Shown: positions 1 through 9,954 of the stretch, piece after piece
How positions within the stretch are numbered: position 1 is the first letter of the stretch
Layout: each line of letters opens with the position of its first letter
NCBI GenBank assembly: GCA_030867875.1
Contig: JAOWCC010000019.1
Span: 79,140,861-79,204,860 of the forward strand
Length of the DNA stretch: 64,000 nt
From: Actinernus sp. WN-2022
Taxonomy: Eukaryota > Cnidaria > Anthozoa > Actiniaria > Actinernidae
Reading direction: 5' to 3'
Notes under the pieces: model-generated
Seen by the model: the letters and a program-made list of their open reading frames with translations, nothing else
What the model was told of the DNA's origin: nothing
The model's database searches: none
Position numbers and translations under genes: made by a program

Positions 1-299
1 GAAATGAAACATAAATTTCATAGCAAGAAAAAAAATTGTAATTCCTATAAATGAGAAAGCTCTTCTATTAAGCCGCTTCTCATATACACAGACTGTTTCA
101 CAAAAAACATTTGCGCTTATCGACACAAGAATTCAGTTGACCTTTCAAATAATTTATTCTGAGGTACGCATACTCTAAATCACAGATGTTAAATAAAGCG
201 ATAATTAGAAGAAAAAGTACATTAACAGACAAACTGAGAGGAAATTTATTCAAATCAAAAAGAGTTTACTTACAGTACTTACGTAACTGAACTTTCGTT

Positions 300-360
300 T
301 TGGATCTTTTGGTAGTTTCATCTTCAATCTCATGTGGCCCGAGTGAAAGCCCAGATGGGC
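300..360 (-). repeat. Inverted-repeat partner of 3103-3150
   Basis: A stretch of about 45 bp containing CCCAGATGGGCTCTTGTT recurs inverted at 3103-3150 (ACAAGAGCCCATCTGGGCTT). The pair could mark the ends of a larger composite element covering about 300-3150, with other repeats inserted in it. No reading frame supports a specific class. Confidence 0.5.
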
Positions 361-661
361 TCTTGTTCTGTCGTAAAACATGCCTTAGCTGTACAAGACC
401 GCCCACGATGGAATAGATTTCTGACAATGACTCATTGAAAGTGATATCTCTCCTTGTCTCGCCTTGTCTGAGAGCTTTGAACTTTCTTATCTGAGCGCGC
501 CTGACGAGATCTAACCTTTGATGATAATTCGATACCCGTTGATATCCAAACGTGTTTGGATATTGTATTTCGCTTACGTTTCTAAATGTACATTGGATCT
601 GTCCAAACAGCGCTGATCGAATGTATTACGGCTCCTGGTTGTTCATGTATTTTTATGGTCA

Positions 662-910
662 ACAAGAGCGCCAGTTGAAATATCCTGAGCCTGTTGGAAG
701 GCTTTCGCCCTCGCGGGTCGACCATTTTGATTTACTGTATTAAATTCTGTAAATACATTAACCTGGCGATTGTTGCGTGACCAGCACAGTGCAATCTGAT
801 TGGTGTGAATTTGACCTTTAACGCATGCGCAGATCGCGTGCTACACTGAATAAAAAAAAAAAAAATAACGACTTGCATTTTAAGACTCGGCGCTGCCACA
901 GGCAGCCCGA
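662..910 (+). repeat. Hairpin-ended dispersed repeat, copy 1
   Basis: Shares blocks with the copies at 4250-4733 and 61127-61570: AGCGCCAGTTGAAATATCC, CACAGTGCAATCTGATTGG and a terminal hairpin GACTCGGCGCTGCC / GGCAGCCCGAGTAA with loop ACA. The family looks like a non-autonomous element whose 3' end is a 12-bp-stem hairpin followed by TAA. A Helitron-like 3' hairpin was considered, but the expected CTRR end is absent. Confidence 0.65.
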
Positions 911-1050
911 GTAACAAGAGGCTGGGAACAGCCTTAACTCGGGCTGTATACACATAAGCGTCACCATTTTTTCTACATTCTTAACATTCCTGACATTCCA
1001 TTCTAAGGCGTGGTCACAGGGGAGGGGTGGTGCTCCATTCCTATTATTTA

Positions 1051-1563
1051 TTAGGAGTGGGGTAGGGGAGTTATCAGTCGCGGTGACTTTCTGCTCTCTG
1101 CTCCCCTAGTATATTTATGTAATTTAATATTTTTGTTTTTCATCATATGAACATTAGATATGTTTTTCTCGTAAGTAAATTAAAGAAATTGACCTTTTAC
1201 TGTAAACACTACTTATTCATGTAACACACGTCTACAATTTACAGTCTGCTGTTCTGTTGTACTGGAGGTTCCGAGTACTAAAATATGATTATCTCAATGT
1301 TTATATTTATCTCATATCATAATTTGTATCCTGTCCACCCTGCCGATAGAGCTGCCACTATATTTCACTACTGTTCTTTCTACATGCATGTTAATTGTAC
1401 TGATTCGTGTTCAATTCGTGTGCCTCTGTATAACTTTATCTGCTGTATTCATAACTGAAATGCATGTTGGTTATCTCTAATTAAAAGCTAAATTACCGTC
1501 ATTCACACAAATTCAGTCTTGTCCGTGGTGTATATTACAGAGTTACATAAAGGGAACAGCGTT
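1051..1563 (+). repeat. Direct repeat, copy a (~500 bp)
   Basis: Starts TTAGGAGTGG and shares GCTCCCCTAGTATAT, TAATTTAATATTTTTGTTTT, TACAATTTA...GTCTGCTGTTC and other blocks with 3212-3612 in the same order. The copies differ by substitutions and indels. Class unknown. Confidence 0.6.
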
Positions 1564-1581
1564 TAACAGCTCTAACAAAAG

Positions 1582-2183
1582 TTAAAGTGCCACTACGACG
1601 AAAATTTACCATTTCGATTTGCCACTTTTTCAGTGTCTATAGGTCAATCAGTATTAGAAATATCCGAAATAGTAAAACATATTCCCAAATGGGCATCTTA
1701 AACCACAAATTTTAGGAGAGTTTACCGGTAAAATCCTGTCCGCCATTGCTGGAAGCCGTGCCCTTTGTTCAGCTTTAAACAAAGGTTTATTCACCGGAAG
1801 TGATGTCATACACTTAACACGACAACCTCCTGGCGCGAAATAGCGTGCATAAAAAAGTAGCCAACCTCGCAAAGATAAATATAACTTTCTTCTTATGTAC
1901 GTGAAGACGTTTTTAGTAGAAATATGCCTCCAGGCGTTGTGTTCTGCAGGCGAGCGTTAAGTGTATGACATCATTTCCGGTGAATAAACCTTTGTTTAAA
2001 GCTGAACAAAGGGCACGGCTTCCAGTAATGGCGGACGTGTAGATTCAATATTCGGAGCAAAAAAAATAAGACTTCCTGTCGTTGTATCGAAAAACAATTT
2101 GAACTGGTAATAATATATGAACTCTACTTTATGAATATGCAAAAACATTGATATGTCAAAATTTGATCGTAGGGGCACTTTAA
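1582..2183. mobile_element. TTAA-flanked foldback element
   Basis: Ends are TTAAAGTGCC (1582) and GGCACTTTAA (2183). An inner inverted repeat of about 80 bp (1738-1820 against 1956-2036, containing GGAAGCCGTGCCCTTTG) makes it a large hairpin. It shares the TTAA+AGTGC end with elements at 8181-8738 and 49797-50239 but differs internally. Confidence 0.75.
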
Positions 2184-2200
2184 GCATGCACCAATAATCT

Positions 2201-2590
2201 CGTCACTCGTGGTCTAGCGGTTACTGTTTGGGTAGGATTGTGTCAGTCGTTCTATAAATCTTAGCTTCCTGGATTCGATTCCTACGCTGAGCGTTGTGAT
2301 TTTTTTTTTCAAGTAGAGGCTCCCCAATTCCTTGTAAAATTTATAAGTGCCGCTTCGGGTGCTCGTGAAATATTCTAAGTCCCAAATTATTCATAGTTTA
2401 TAACAAAGGGAGTTTTGTGACGCAGTCTGTGAGGTTGTTACACCGAGGTAAAGCCCCTATTTTAGAACTCTCCACTTACAACATCTAGGCACCTGAAGAA
2501 GGCTAGTTTCGCTAGCCGAAATATAGTACCTTTAAAACTATATACACGTCGTTTCAGCTTTGCTATAGTCCTCAGGATAGAGTAAAAACT
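2201..2590 (+). mobile_element. tRNA-headed SINE-like repeat
   Basis: A pol III box A (TGGTCTAGCGG, 2210 region) and a box B-like ATTCGATTCC (about 2275) are followed by a T-rich stretch and a body. The body holds the hairpin GGCTAG TTTCG CTAGCC inside the context CTGAAGA...CGAAATATAG (about 2493-2527). The same 3' motif occurs inverted at 49741-49796. The mature tRNA fold is not intact, so this is a SINE and not a tRNA gene. Confidence 0.6.
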
Positions 2591-2754
2591 CTATCCGCAG
2601 TCTGTGGTTTCCGGTTGACCTTTTCGACATTATGCGGCACCAAATCGGCGCGGTGTTCAAGTGTGTGCACTTGAACTACTTGAACAGCGAGAGCTGATTG
2701 GTTGGGGGCGAAATACCTCGACTTGGAAAATAAAATGAAGAATAAACACTTGCG

Positions 2755-2793
2755 ATTTAAGACTCGGGCCTGCCCACAGGCAGCCCGAGTAAT
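2755..2793 (+). repeat. Terminal hairpin fragment of the dispersed repeat
   Basis: Only the last about 39 bp of the family, with the CTCGGGCCTGCC / GGCAGCCCGAG hairpin and the terminal GTAA, are present here. Confidence 0.6.
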
Positions 2794-2808
2794 CAGCTTT
2801 AAACATGA

Positions 2809-2830
2809 TTAAAGGCGCTGTGTCACGGTA
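2809..2830 (+). repeat. Isolated end of a TTAA-type element
   Basis: TTAAAGGCGCTGTGTCACGG matches the ends of the elements at 17364-17830, 60900-62726 and 63405. No partner end was found nearby. Confidence 0.45.
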
Positions 2831-3102
2831 CTGCGCATGTCACCGTCTATAATACTGCCTCCAGTTATCAACACGTGTGGTATATCACTTCACAGACCAC
2901 GACAATTTTTTTCTGATTTGCTCCTTTTTACCCCTAATCTGATGAAAAATATTAGTTTTAAATAGCGACAACGTATATTCTTGAGCACATTTGTTTGATT
3001 CTGACTTGGTTTGACTGGATTTTAAAGACATTTTGGTGATATTGCTGATCTTCAAAATTAGAAATAAAAATGCTCACCAACTGTAAAAGTAAACAAGAGC
3101 CC

Positions 3103-3150
3103 ATCTGGGCTTTCATTCGGGCCACATGAGATTGAAGATGAAATACGCTT
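3103..3150 (+). repeat. Inverted-repeat partner of 300-360
   Basis: Contains ACAAGAGCCCATCTGGGCTT and an ATGAGATTGAAGATGAAA tail, both mirrored at 315-352. Confidence 0.5.
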
Positions 3151-3211
3151 TCATTTGAAATCCTTTTAGTAATAACCGAAGGGAAGAATTATTAGCTGAA
3201 TTTAGCAGTCT

Positions 3212-3612
3212 TTAGGAGTGGCCGGTAGCGCGGTGACATTCATTCTCTGCTCCCCTAGTATATATATGTAATTTAATATTTTTGTTTTTCTCGTGTATGT
3301 AAATTAAAGAAGTTGACCTCTACTTATTCATGTAACGCACGCTTACAATTTAGTCTGCTGTTCTCCAGGTTCAGAGTACTAATAGATGAGTGTCCCATAT
3401 TATAAGTTGTATCCTGTCCACCTATGATGGAGCTATCACTATGTTTCTCTACTGTTCATTCTACCCTGCGGCTCTTTATCGCAGCTCGCGTCCATATTGG
3501 TATTTATTAACTGAAATGCCTGTTGATTGTCTATATTTAAAAGCTTTTACCCTCCTTCCCAAAACTGCAGTCTGCTCATTATATTACAGAACTATAAGGG
3601 AACTGTTGGAAG
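3212..3612 (+). repeat. Direct repeat, copy b
   Basis: Diverged, shorter copy of 1051-1563. A 90-codon reading frame across 3390-3662 has no recognisable content and is treated as chance. Confidence 0.6.
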
Positions 3613-3639
3613 CCTTTAATTTCTCGAACCAAAACCTCG

Positions 3640-4249
3640 GCCGTGAGAGGATTCTTGTTTAAGTTTACCTTGAGAGTTGAATATTGCTTCGCTCATCATA
3701 AATTATTCTGTGCTGAGTGTTTATTTCTCCGGGGTATTTCTGGCTTAGCCAAAAACACGCTCAAAATTATTTTAGTGTTTGCCTACAGATCACGGTGTTT
3801 GCGCTGGTATGTATTATGACCGAGAGTAAAATGAAATGTGGCATAAAACCTATGAAACGTACCTCAAACAAGAATACCGTCCGATGGCAAAATCTATCAG
3901 CGCCACGAGGTCAACAAATCGACAAATAAATGCAGATATAAACACGCAATGATTTCAACCTCACCGTACCTTAATTCATGACCTGACAAGACACTGTTCA
4001 GTTTCACTTTCCCTCTCAGCTTTGCTCTTGGGTTGAAGTTGAGTTTGGCTTTGTTAAAGACTTAATTCTTATTCAGTTGTATGGTATAATGTGTGCAGTA
4101 TATTTGAGTATACCAATCCACAGAGATTCAAATAACAAAGCCGTGGCGAAAGAGAAGCTTAAACGAGAAATATTTTGTCCTCCTAGAAAAACACAACATC
4201 TTGCCATTTCTATCGAAGAAGCCTTTGGTTTCAGCAGCAAAGCAACACG
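3640..4249. other. Unassigned stretch
   Basis: I see no gene, hairpin or repeat family here. A 70-codon frame at 3717-3929 has no recognisable content. Confidence 0.4.
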
Positions 4250-4733
4250 CTAAATTCCAATTCGATATGTGTGTATTAGCCGGATCCTGGCTTTGAGTTT
4301 GAGTTTGATCATGCAGCCCCTTCAGGTCGTCGCGTTGTATATAAAATCACTGGCCATCTGGGTAAAAAACGCGGTCCTTCAGCTCCGACAAGAGCGCCAG
4401 TTGAAATATCCTGAGCCTGTTGGAAGGCTTTCGCACGGTGAAGCTAAATAAAACATTAAACTGCTTACATTTGAGAGATGGGACTGCAAATTTGAGAGAA
4501 ATTTCCTCGCGGGTCGACCATCTTGATTTACTGTATTAAATTATGTAAATAAATTAACCTGGAGAGTGTCACGTGACCAGCACAGTGCAATCTGATTGGT
4601 GGTGAACTTGAAATTTAATACATGGGGGAAAAAAATAACCGCATGGGCCAAAAGTCCAAATTTTGTTGCATGAAACAAAAACAAAAACCGCTTGCATTTT
4701 AAGACTCGGTGCTGCCACAGGCAGCCCGAGTAA
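4250..4733 (+). repeat. Hairpin-ended dispersed repeat, copy 2 (longer)
   Basis: Extends copy 1 on the 5' side to a block containing TAAATTCCAATTCGAT and AGCCGGATCCTGG. The first of these recurs at 37140-37160. The copy ends in the same hairpin plus GAGTAA. No significant reading frame. Confidence 0.65.
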
Positions 4734-5500
4734 TTACATGGCTGCTTGGAGATACAGAACTTATCTTTGATAACTCACTCGTGAGTTCTCAAACTAAACA
4801 CTCGAAAATAAATCTCCGCGCAGTCATGTAATATCCTCTCTGTATCGATATTTCTCAGTCATATCAATAGGCAATATTAAAGAACGATTCTAGGACGTTT
4901 TAATTAATTTTTATAATCAACACTTTTGACACATATTTCAAACCTAGATATAATATTTACATTAGGGAAGCAAGAACAGAGATTAATTGTTCCTTCGTGT
5001 CATCTATATAGTTTACAAATACTACGTTTAAACTGACTACATCACTTTACAACTTAATCAAAACTATCTCCAACGACGACCGCATTGAATATATTCAGTT
5101 CGACCCACAAAAACATATCTATGATTGTTCTGTATTTCCAAGGCTTTGAAAAGCCCTGCAAAAATTCAATACTTCCATTCCTTTTCTTTTACGCTACAAA
5201 TGAAACCTTAAGAGATGTAGCGAAAGAGAAAAATAGCACATGGTTACTTTTTAGGTTTGTTGCTAATGGTAAATTCATGAAAATAGCGATTGTATGTAAT
5301 GCGATTGCGTGACGTGACATGGCATGACATGACACTCGTGACATGGGAAAAGCCTTATGCATTGCGTGACACAAGCTTTATAATGAAAGCGTATTTCTGA
5401 GCATTTCTGAGCAATACTCTAAACGGCTCATAAGGCCTGTGCAGGATGTGACACATTATACAAGTCATATCTATCGAAATTGTTCGTTCCTAAGTGCAGT
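4734..5500. other. Region downstream of gene A
   Basis: Should contain the 3'UTR of gene A (minus strand). An AATAAA overlaps the stop codon (5500-5505), but a longer 3'UTR is likely. Around 5310-5345 there is a short degenerate run of GACATG-like repeats. Nothing else recognised. Confidence 0.4.
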
Positions 5501-8500
5501 TTATTTTCCGAATGGAAGCTTTACCCGTGATTCCTCAGGTAAGCAGTCGTAGTTGATTCTTAGGTACTTGTAAATTCCTGTGCAGTCCGTCCTGTCAAAG
5601 AAAACAGGGCTAGCGGACACTTCACAGGCGTTGACATCCTTACACTGATCGTTCACTTTAGCCAGGGTATTCTGCTCGTCTTGAGGACACTGATTGTCTG
5701 TGTTCAGCCCGTGTTGGATGCCACTTCGTGTACACGTGGTAGGGTCGTCTCGTCCCCAGAATGCCGAGTTGACTCGTACCAGCCTGTAGGGTGGACACTG
5801 GATCCATTGCTTCTCTCCCTGACACGTGATACTATTCTGGTTCATCTGTAAGGCGGAAATAGATCGGAAATAGATCGGAAATAGATCGGAAATAGATCAG
5901 GGGGGGGGGGGGAGGGAGGTATGTATGTGCCGCCTGGGTCTCAAAACCCTGACACTCTTTCAGACCAAAATATATGATTTTACAGACCTGTACTCCATTT
6001 TATAACAAGAGAAATATTTGAAAATGTGCGGTTTCATACTTCCCTGTCAAGATCATATCCTATTCCAGACCAACAATGCGAAATTTTGATGACCCTATTG
6101 CGGACTAAACAGCTCGAAAACAATACCCTTTGGGGCGGCACATACCAGTCAGGAGCCCCTGATAACTAGGAGCGTCCATCCCGCATACTAGGCCCATGTC
6201 ACAGCGTTTTCACAAGTTAGTTTATTTTAAGAACGGCTTCCCGCTATTGTTGAGTTGCAATTATTCCTAAGTGAATAAAATCACAAAAGGGTAGCAGCCA
6301 TGTTGTTTGGTATAACAAAAGTAGCTAATGAGGCATCTTTTGTTCCGCCACGATGCAACTCACCAATTGGCGGGGAAAATAATCTAAAAATAGCCCAACT
6401 TGAAAAACGCTGTGACATCTGTATATGAGATATGGACGCTCCTTATATGGCTCCTGTACCCGTACAGTAGACAGACAGAAGAGGTTTATTGGCACTTTGC
6501 GGACATTAAATAATGTTTACATCAGTGTTGAATCCAATAAAAAAAATGATGACTAAGTAGATGAATACTAATATATATTACATTAATTTCTTGTGGAAAC
6601 AGGTGGCAAGTTACTTATAATGCGGGATCTAATTGTACGGCAATCAGATATGTATTTGGCTGCTCTTCTTGCAATTTTGGTATCTGGCTTAAGGGATAGG
6701 GATATTTTCAATGTATTTTCCAATGAAGCATAGAATTCGTTTCTCGGCACTTGGTGGTATGTCCATCTAATTGAGTTGTATTCTTTTTCTGACAACTCAA
6801 TTTCTTGGGTAGGAGGTAGGAAGACGTTTGGCGATATCGAGAGATATTTATAATAACTGTCTTTAGCTTTGAAATTAAGTAACAGACAGTTGCGAAGATC
6901 GGTGAGTTGAATGGATGAATGACCAATCTGACTAAAAGAATATTCATATTTCGGACTAACATATACTCGTCGGTGCCTTTGTTTGCCGTCACTTGAGAAG
7001 TAAGATACTACTTTCCTATTTTAGCCCCTGTGTCCATTTATTAAAGCACCGTTTGTGTAGATTATTCTTCTTTACTCAAAACTAGGCATTGTAGTAATTA
7101 AGTACTTACAGTAGCGCCGGCATTTCCAATACCAGGTACTCCGGGAGGTCCCGCAGGTCCGGGGGGACCAGGGGGACCAGCTACTATACCACCACTGCCA
7201 CTACCACTACCAGCTACTCCGCCTCCAGGAGGTCCAGGAGGTCCCGGGGGGCCGACAATGCCGCCTTTACTGACGAAGAAACCAAGTGGAAGGTGTTGAT
7301 TCCAGTAGTAACTCATATCGGCCATACTGTCTCTTTTCTTGATAAGATGTGGCTTGCGAAGTGCGGGTGAACATTGCTAGAGAAAAAAGACAGTGCCAGA
7401 GGGCCTTGATGAGGCATCATACGTTAAATGTGTCGTGGTTTAAACGAAAGCCTCATATAATCACGCAACTTTATTTAGACACGGTTGATTCATCAGTTGG
7501 ATATAAATTACTAAAAATAAATAATTATAATAATACAATCGATCAATAAAATATGATGAATTATGAAAACTACTAACTAATCTAATATAACTACAAACTA
7601 CCTGCTTTACATGAATGCCGTGTGAATTACAGATTATAACTGAGGAGTTTAATTCAAGAGAAGAAGCTGCTGCAGCCAGATCGAAAACTGCTAAGAGTGC
7701 TTGCAAGCCTGCCGCAGCTCCACTGGTAGACTATTCCAGAGTACTGCTCCGCTGTAGCTAAAGCTATTTATCATGAAATTTGTGCGGGGCAGAGGAATGG
7801 CAAGTTTGCCCTCGGTGTTTCAGTCAGGGAATAGTCACTGCGTGACGGACATTATCACTTTGGATTATTTGTTTCAGGCTCGCTCCTGCAGGAGTAAAGA
7901 GGAATTCGAAGTCCAGTCAAAGCTACTGAACTTCCGCTAATTAATTCCATCCAAAATTATGGAACAGAAAAGACAAACATGGTGGATTGAATCTGATAAT
8001 GGCCGCCATTCATACACGGGGATTACAATGATAATTAATAGAAACCAACAAGTATTTTATTACGAATCGTGCGCTCTGATTGGCTAAGCTACTGATTATT
8101 TATTGAGCGATAGATAGCGAGTAGCGAAAAATACGGTTTTCAAGCACAAAACAACGGCAGCCAATTCTTCTTGTTTCTGTTTAAAGTGCCTATTACCCTT
8201 TTGCAATTTTGATAGCTTATGTACCTCCGAAAAGTTTTGAGTACTTCTGTGAAGAAAGTTTTGGTTTAAAGTGAATACTTTATGTTCTACGTTTGTTTGA
8301 AATCGTGTAAATGTGACCTTTCCTGACCCATGACCGCGTAAGTAAAAGCCTGGGTCGAAACCTGGGTAGACGTCATCTCATTAATGCATTATTCTCCATG
8401 GCGTCTTTCTATCACCACAGCATCGATGCATAGAAAATATACACAGTTTTTGAGTTGTTAGTAAAGAAAAAAGTCATTTTAGTCAACATGTTAAGTATTT

Positions 8501-9279
8501 CTTCAAATGATTGCAAAGCCGAATTAATTATATGACGTCAAGATGACGTCTACCCAGGTTTCGACCCAGGCTTTTACTTACGCGGTCATGGGTCAGGAAA
8601 GGTCACATTTACACGATTTCAAACAAGCGTAGAACATAAAGTATTCACTTTAAACAAAAACTTTCTTCACAGAAGTACTCAAAACTTTTCGGAGGTTCAT
8701 AAGCTATCAAAATTGCAAAAGGGTGATAGGCACTTTAAGATTGAACAACTAGTTGATTTCTACTATAATACCATAGGACAGATTAATCCCTAATTTCAAC
8801 TTGAAATTTCACGCGTAATTTGTAATTTCACATGTGAAATCTGGATCGTAATTTTCCCTCCATAATATTACTGAATGAGTAATCAAATAGTTACTTGTGA
8901 AATTAGGGATGAATTTCACTTGTGTTTGTCAAAATCTAGGTAATTTGGACAAACACGCGTGAAATTTATCCCTAATTTTACTCGTCCCCATTTGATTACC
9001 TATTCAAACAATTAGACTACTCGCTATCAGTTTCTATGGCTGATACTTCGTTCTCGGGCTTATATTTGTTTTAAGAACATCAAATTTCCGCGGGCAACTA
9101 TCAGCCGATAGTTTCTCGACGGAGACAGAAATAGTCCCACGACAGACACACTCTTACTATTGTTATAAAAGAAGTCTAATTGTTAATTATAACTGGTCTT
9201 CAAAGCGAGACTTACTTACCGCTAGCACGGCAAGACAGAGGCCTGTGGCGAGCCACAGAATACCCCTTGCAGGCTTCAT
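5501..9279 (-). CDS. Nematogalectin-like protein (short collagen plus SUEL lectin), gene A
   Basis: Predicted secreted nematocyst structural protein of 210 aa. Coding exons (minus strand) are 9279-9220, 7337-7110 and 5845-5501. The first two end in GTAAGT, the acceptors are AG, and both introns are phase 0. Residues 1-20 are a signal peptide (MKPARGILWLATGLCLAVLA). A Lys-Arg pair at 21-22 looks like a propeptide cleavage site. An LGFF motif at 38-41 precedes the collagen. The Gly-X-Y part is short and broken: three triplets from 49, a Gly/Ser-rich linker to about 73, then five triplets. Residues 97-210 are a SUEL lectin domain with eight Cys, FWGRDD (matching the family YGR motif) and CTGIYKYL followed by a last Cys (matching the DPCxGTYKYL motif). 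Family knowledge: Hydra nematogalectin has the same architecture and sits in the nematocyst tubule. The exon-2 acceptor at 7337/7338 was chosen because it alone keeps phase 0, and it is the weakest boundary. Confidence 0.85.
5855..5915 (-). repeat. Four 11-bp repeats plus poly-G at the 3' end of gene A intron 2
   Basis: Four exact copies of GGAAATAGATC (5855-5898) are followed by about 16 G. Read in the gene's direction this is a C-run and then GATCTATTTCC four times, ending 9 nt before the acceptor of the lectin exon. The repeat therefore forms part of the polypyrimidine tract. Confidence 0.9.
6150..6456. mobile_element. MITE with CAGGAGC ends, in gene A intron 2
   Basis: The left end reads CAGGAGCCCCTGATAACTAG and the right end is its approximate inverse, ending GGCTCCTG. 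The flanks TACCAGT and TACCCGT look like a 7-bp target duplication with one mismatch. The same family occurs at 13161-13547 and 34030-34365, and more degenerately at 14405-14775. No coding capacity is visible. Confidence 0.8.
6470..6992 (-). mobile_element. Possible retroelement 3' fragment in gene A intron 2
   Basis: Two overlapping minus-strand frames (6992-6708 and 6795-6583) read as one frameshifted protein-like stretch (for example RRTYHQVPRNEFYA-like text around 6720-6790). They are followed on the minus strand by a tail ending AATAAACCTCTTCTGTC. I do not recognise a domain. A decayed transposon ORF is the simplest reading. Confidence 0.35.
7560..7920 (-). mobile_element. LINE reverse transcriptase C-terminal fragment in gene A intron 1
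   Basis: The minus strand, allowing frameshifts, encodes the typical end of a CR1/L2-like reverse transcriptase: LAIPLPRTNF, then SFSYSGAVLWNSLP, then a short tail and 3'UTR. The same motif order (VPLPHTNYYKNS, YSDAVLWNSLPW) is seen in the fragment at 34845-35010. It is truncated at the 5' end and non-functional. Confidence 0.75.
8181..8738. mobile_element. Foldback element with 198-bp arms and TTAA ends, in gene A intron 1
   Basis: The arms 8181-8378 and 8541-8738 are near-perfect inverted copies of equal length around a 162-bp centre. Both outer ends are TTAA followed by AGTGCC (inverse GGCACTTTAA). TTAA target sites are typical of piggyBac-type insertion, so a non-autonomous element of that kind is inferred. 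A truncated relative lies at 49070-49447. Confidence 0.85.
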
Positions 9280-9813
9280 GACCTGAAAAGAATTATAGGA
9301 AACGTTACGAGTTTACACAACAAAGATGGTTTGACGTTTAACCCTCTTCTGCCTTGTACAATGTAGATGTAGTCCTACTTACAGACTCATTCGAAATATA
9401 GCGTACACTTTATTAGAAATAAATATCGTTTAGGATTGACTAGCCTCACTCTTTGTGCTGTAATGTGCCTTTACAGGACCTGGTCACGTGACCTTTTTAG
9501 CCTGTCAATAAAAAAAATTGGCGCTAGAACAACATGAATGCCAGAGATGGAAAGAGCAAGCCAAAATTAGTAAAAAGCCGTGCCAGTCAGCAAAAAAGCC
9601 TCACAAACTCTGTTAAATTAAGCTAAATTATAGAGTTTTCAAAAATTTGCCATCCCTTCCGTTTTAAAGATATGAACCTAAAACCTGGGCCTGCAAAGGC
9701 TAATCAGTCCAGAACGATTCACATTTCTAAAACTTGGAGGCGCGCTCGTATCCCATTTTTCAAATGAATCTATAATAACTTCAGTCGCATTACAAGTTTA
9801 TAATGTGGCTTAC

Positions 9814-9920
9814 CTGTTGATACCGGAACTATACGAAGGAGAATGCTCTGCTTTCGTTTTAACTGCTCCAAAATCTCTCCTACTGCAGCTCCCGCCATTA
9901 CAAAGGTCACACAAGAAAAA
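9814..9920 (-). other. Candidate 5'UTR exon of gene A
   Basis: On the minus strand a good donor (CAG|GTAAGCC) lies at 9813/9814. A matching acceptor (TTTTCAG) ends at 9283, three bases before the start codon region of gene A. The upper limit, about 9920, is set only by the distance expected from the TATA box at 9948-9954. No long reading frame is needed here. This is inference from splice signals and transcript data would settle it. Confidence 0.45.
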
Positions 9921-9947
9921 ATAGCACGTAATGAAACTTTAACAGCG

Positions 9948-9954
9948 ATTTATA
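9948..9954 (-). promoter_or_regulatory. Candidate TATA box of gene A
   Basis: The minus strand reads GCTATAAATCGC here, about 30 bp upstream of the inferred start of the 5'UTR exon and about 135 bp upstream of its donor. Gene B has a similarly placed TATA-like site, which raises confidence a little. Confidence 0.4.

Noticed and set aside
1..299. Possible gene or repeat at the window edge
   Set aside because: I see no frame, hairpin or repeat match in the first 300 bases.
2201..2285. Possible tRNA gene
   Set aside because: Box A and a box B-like site are present, but the cloverleaf does not close and the sequence continues as a repeat that recurs elsewhere; treated as a SINE head.
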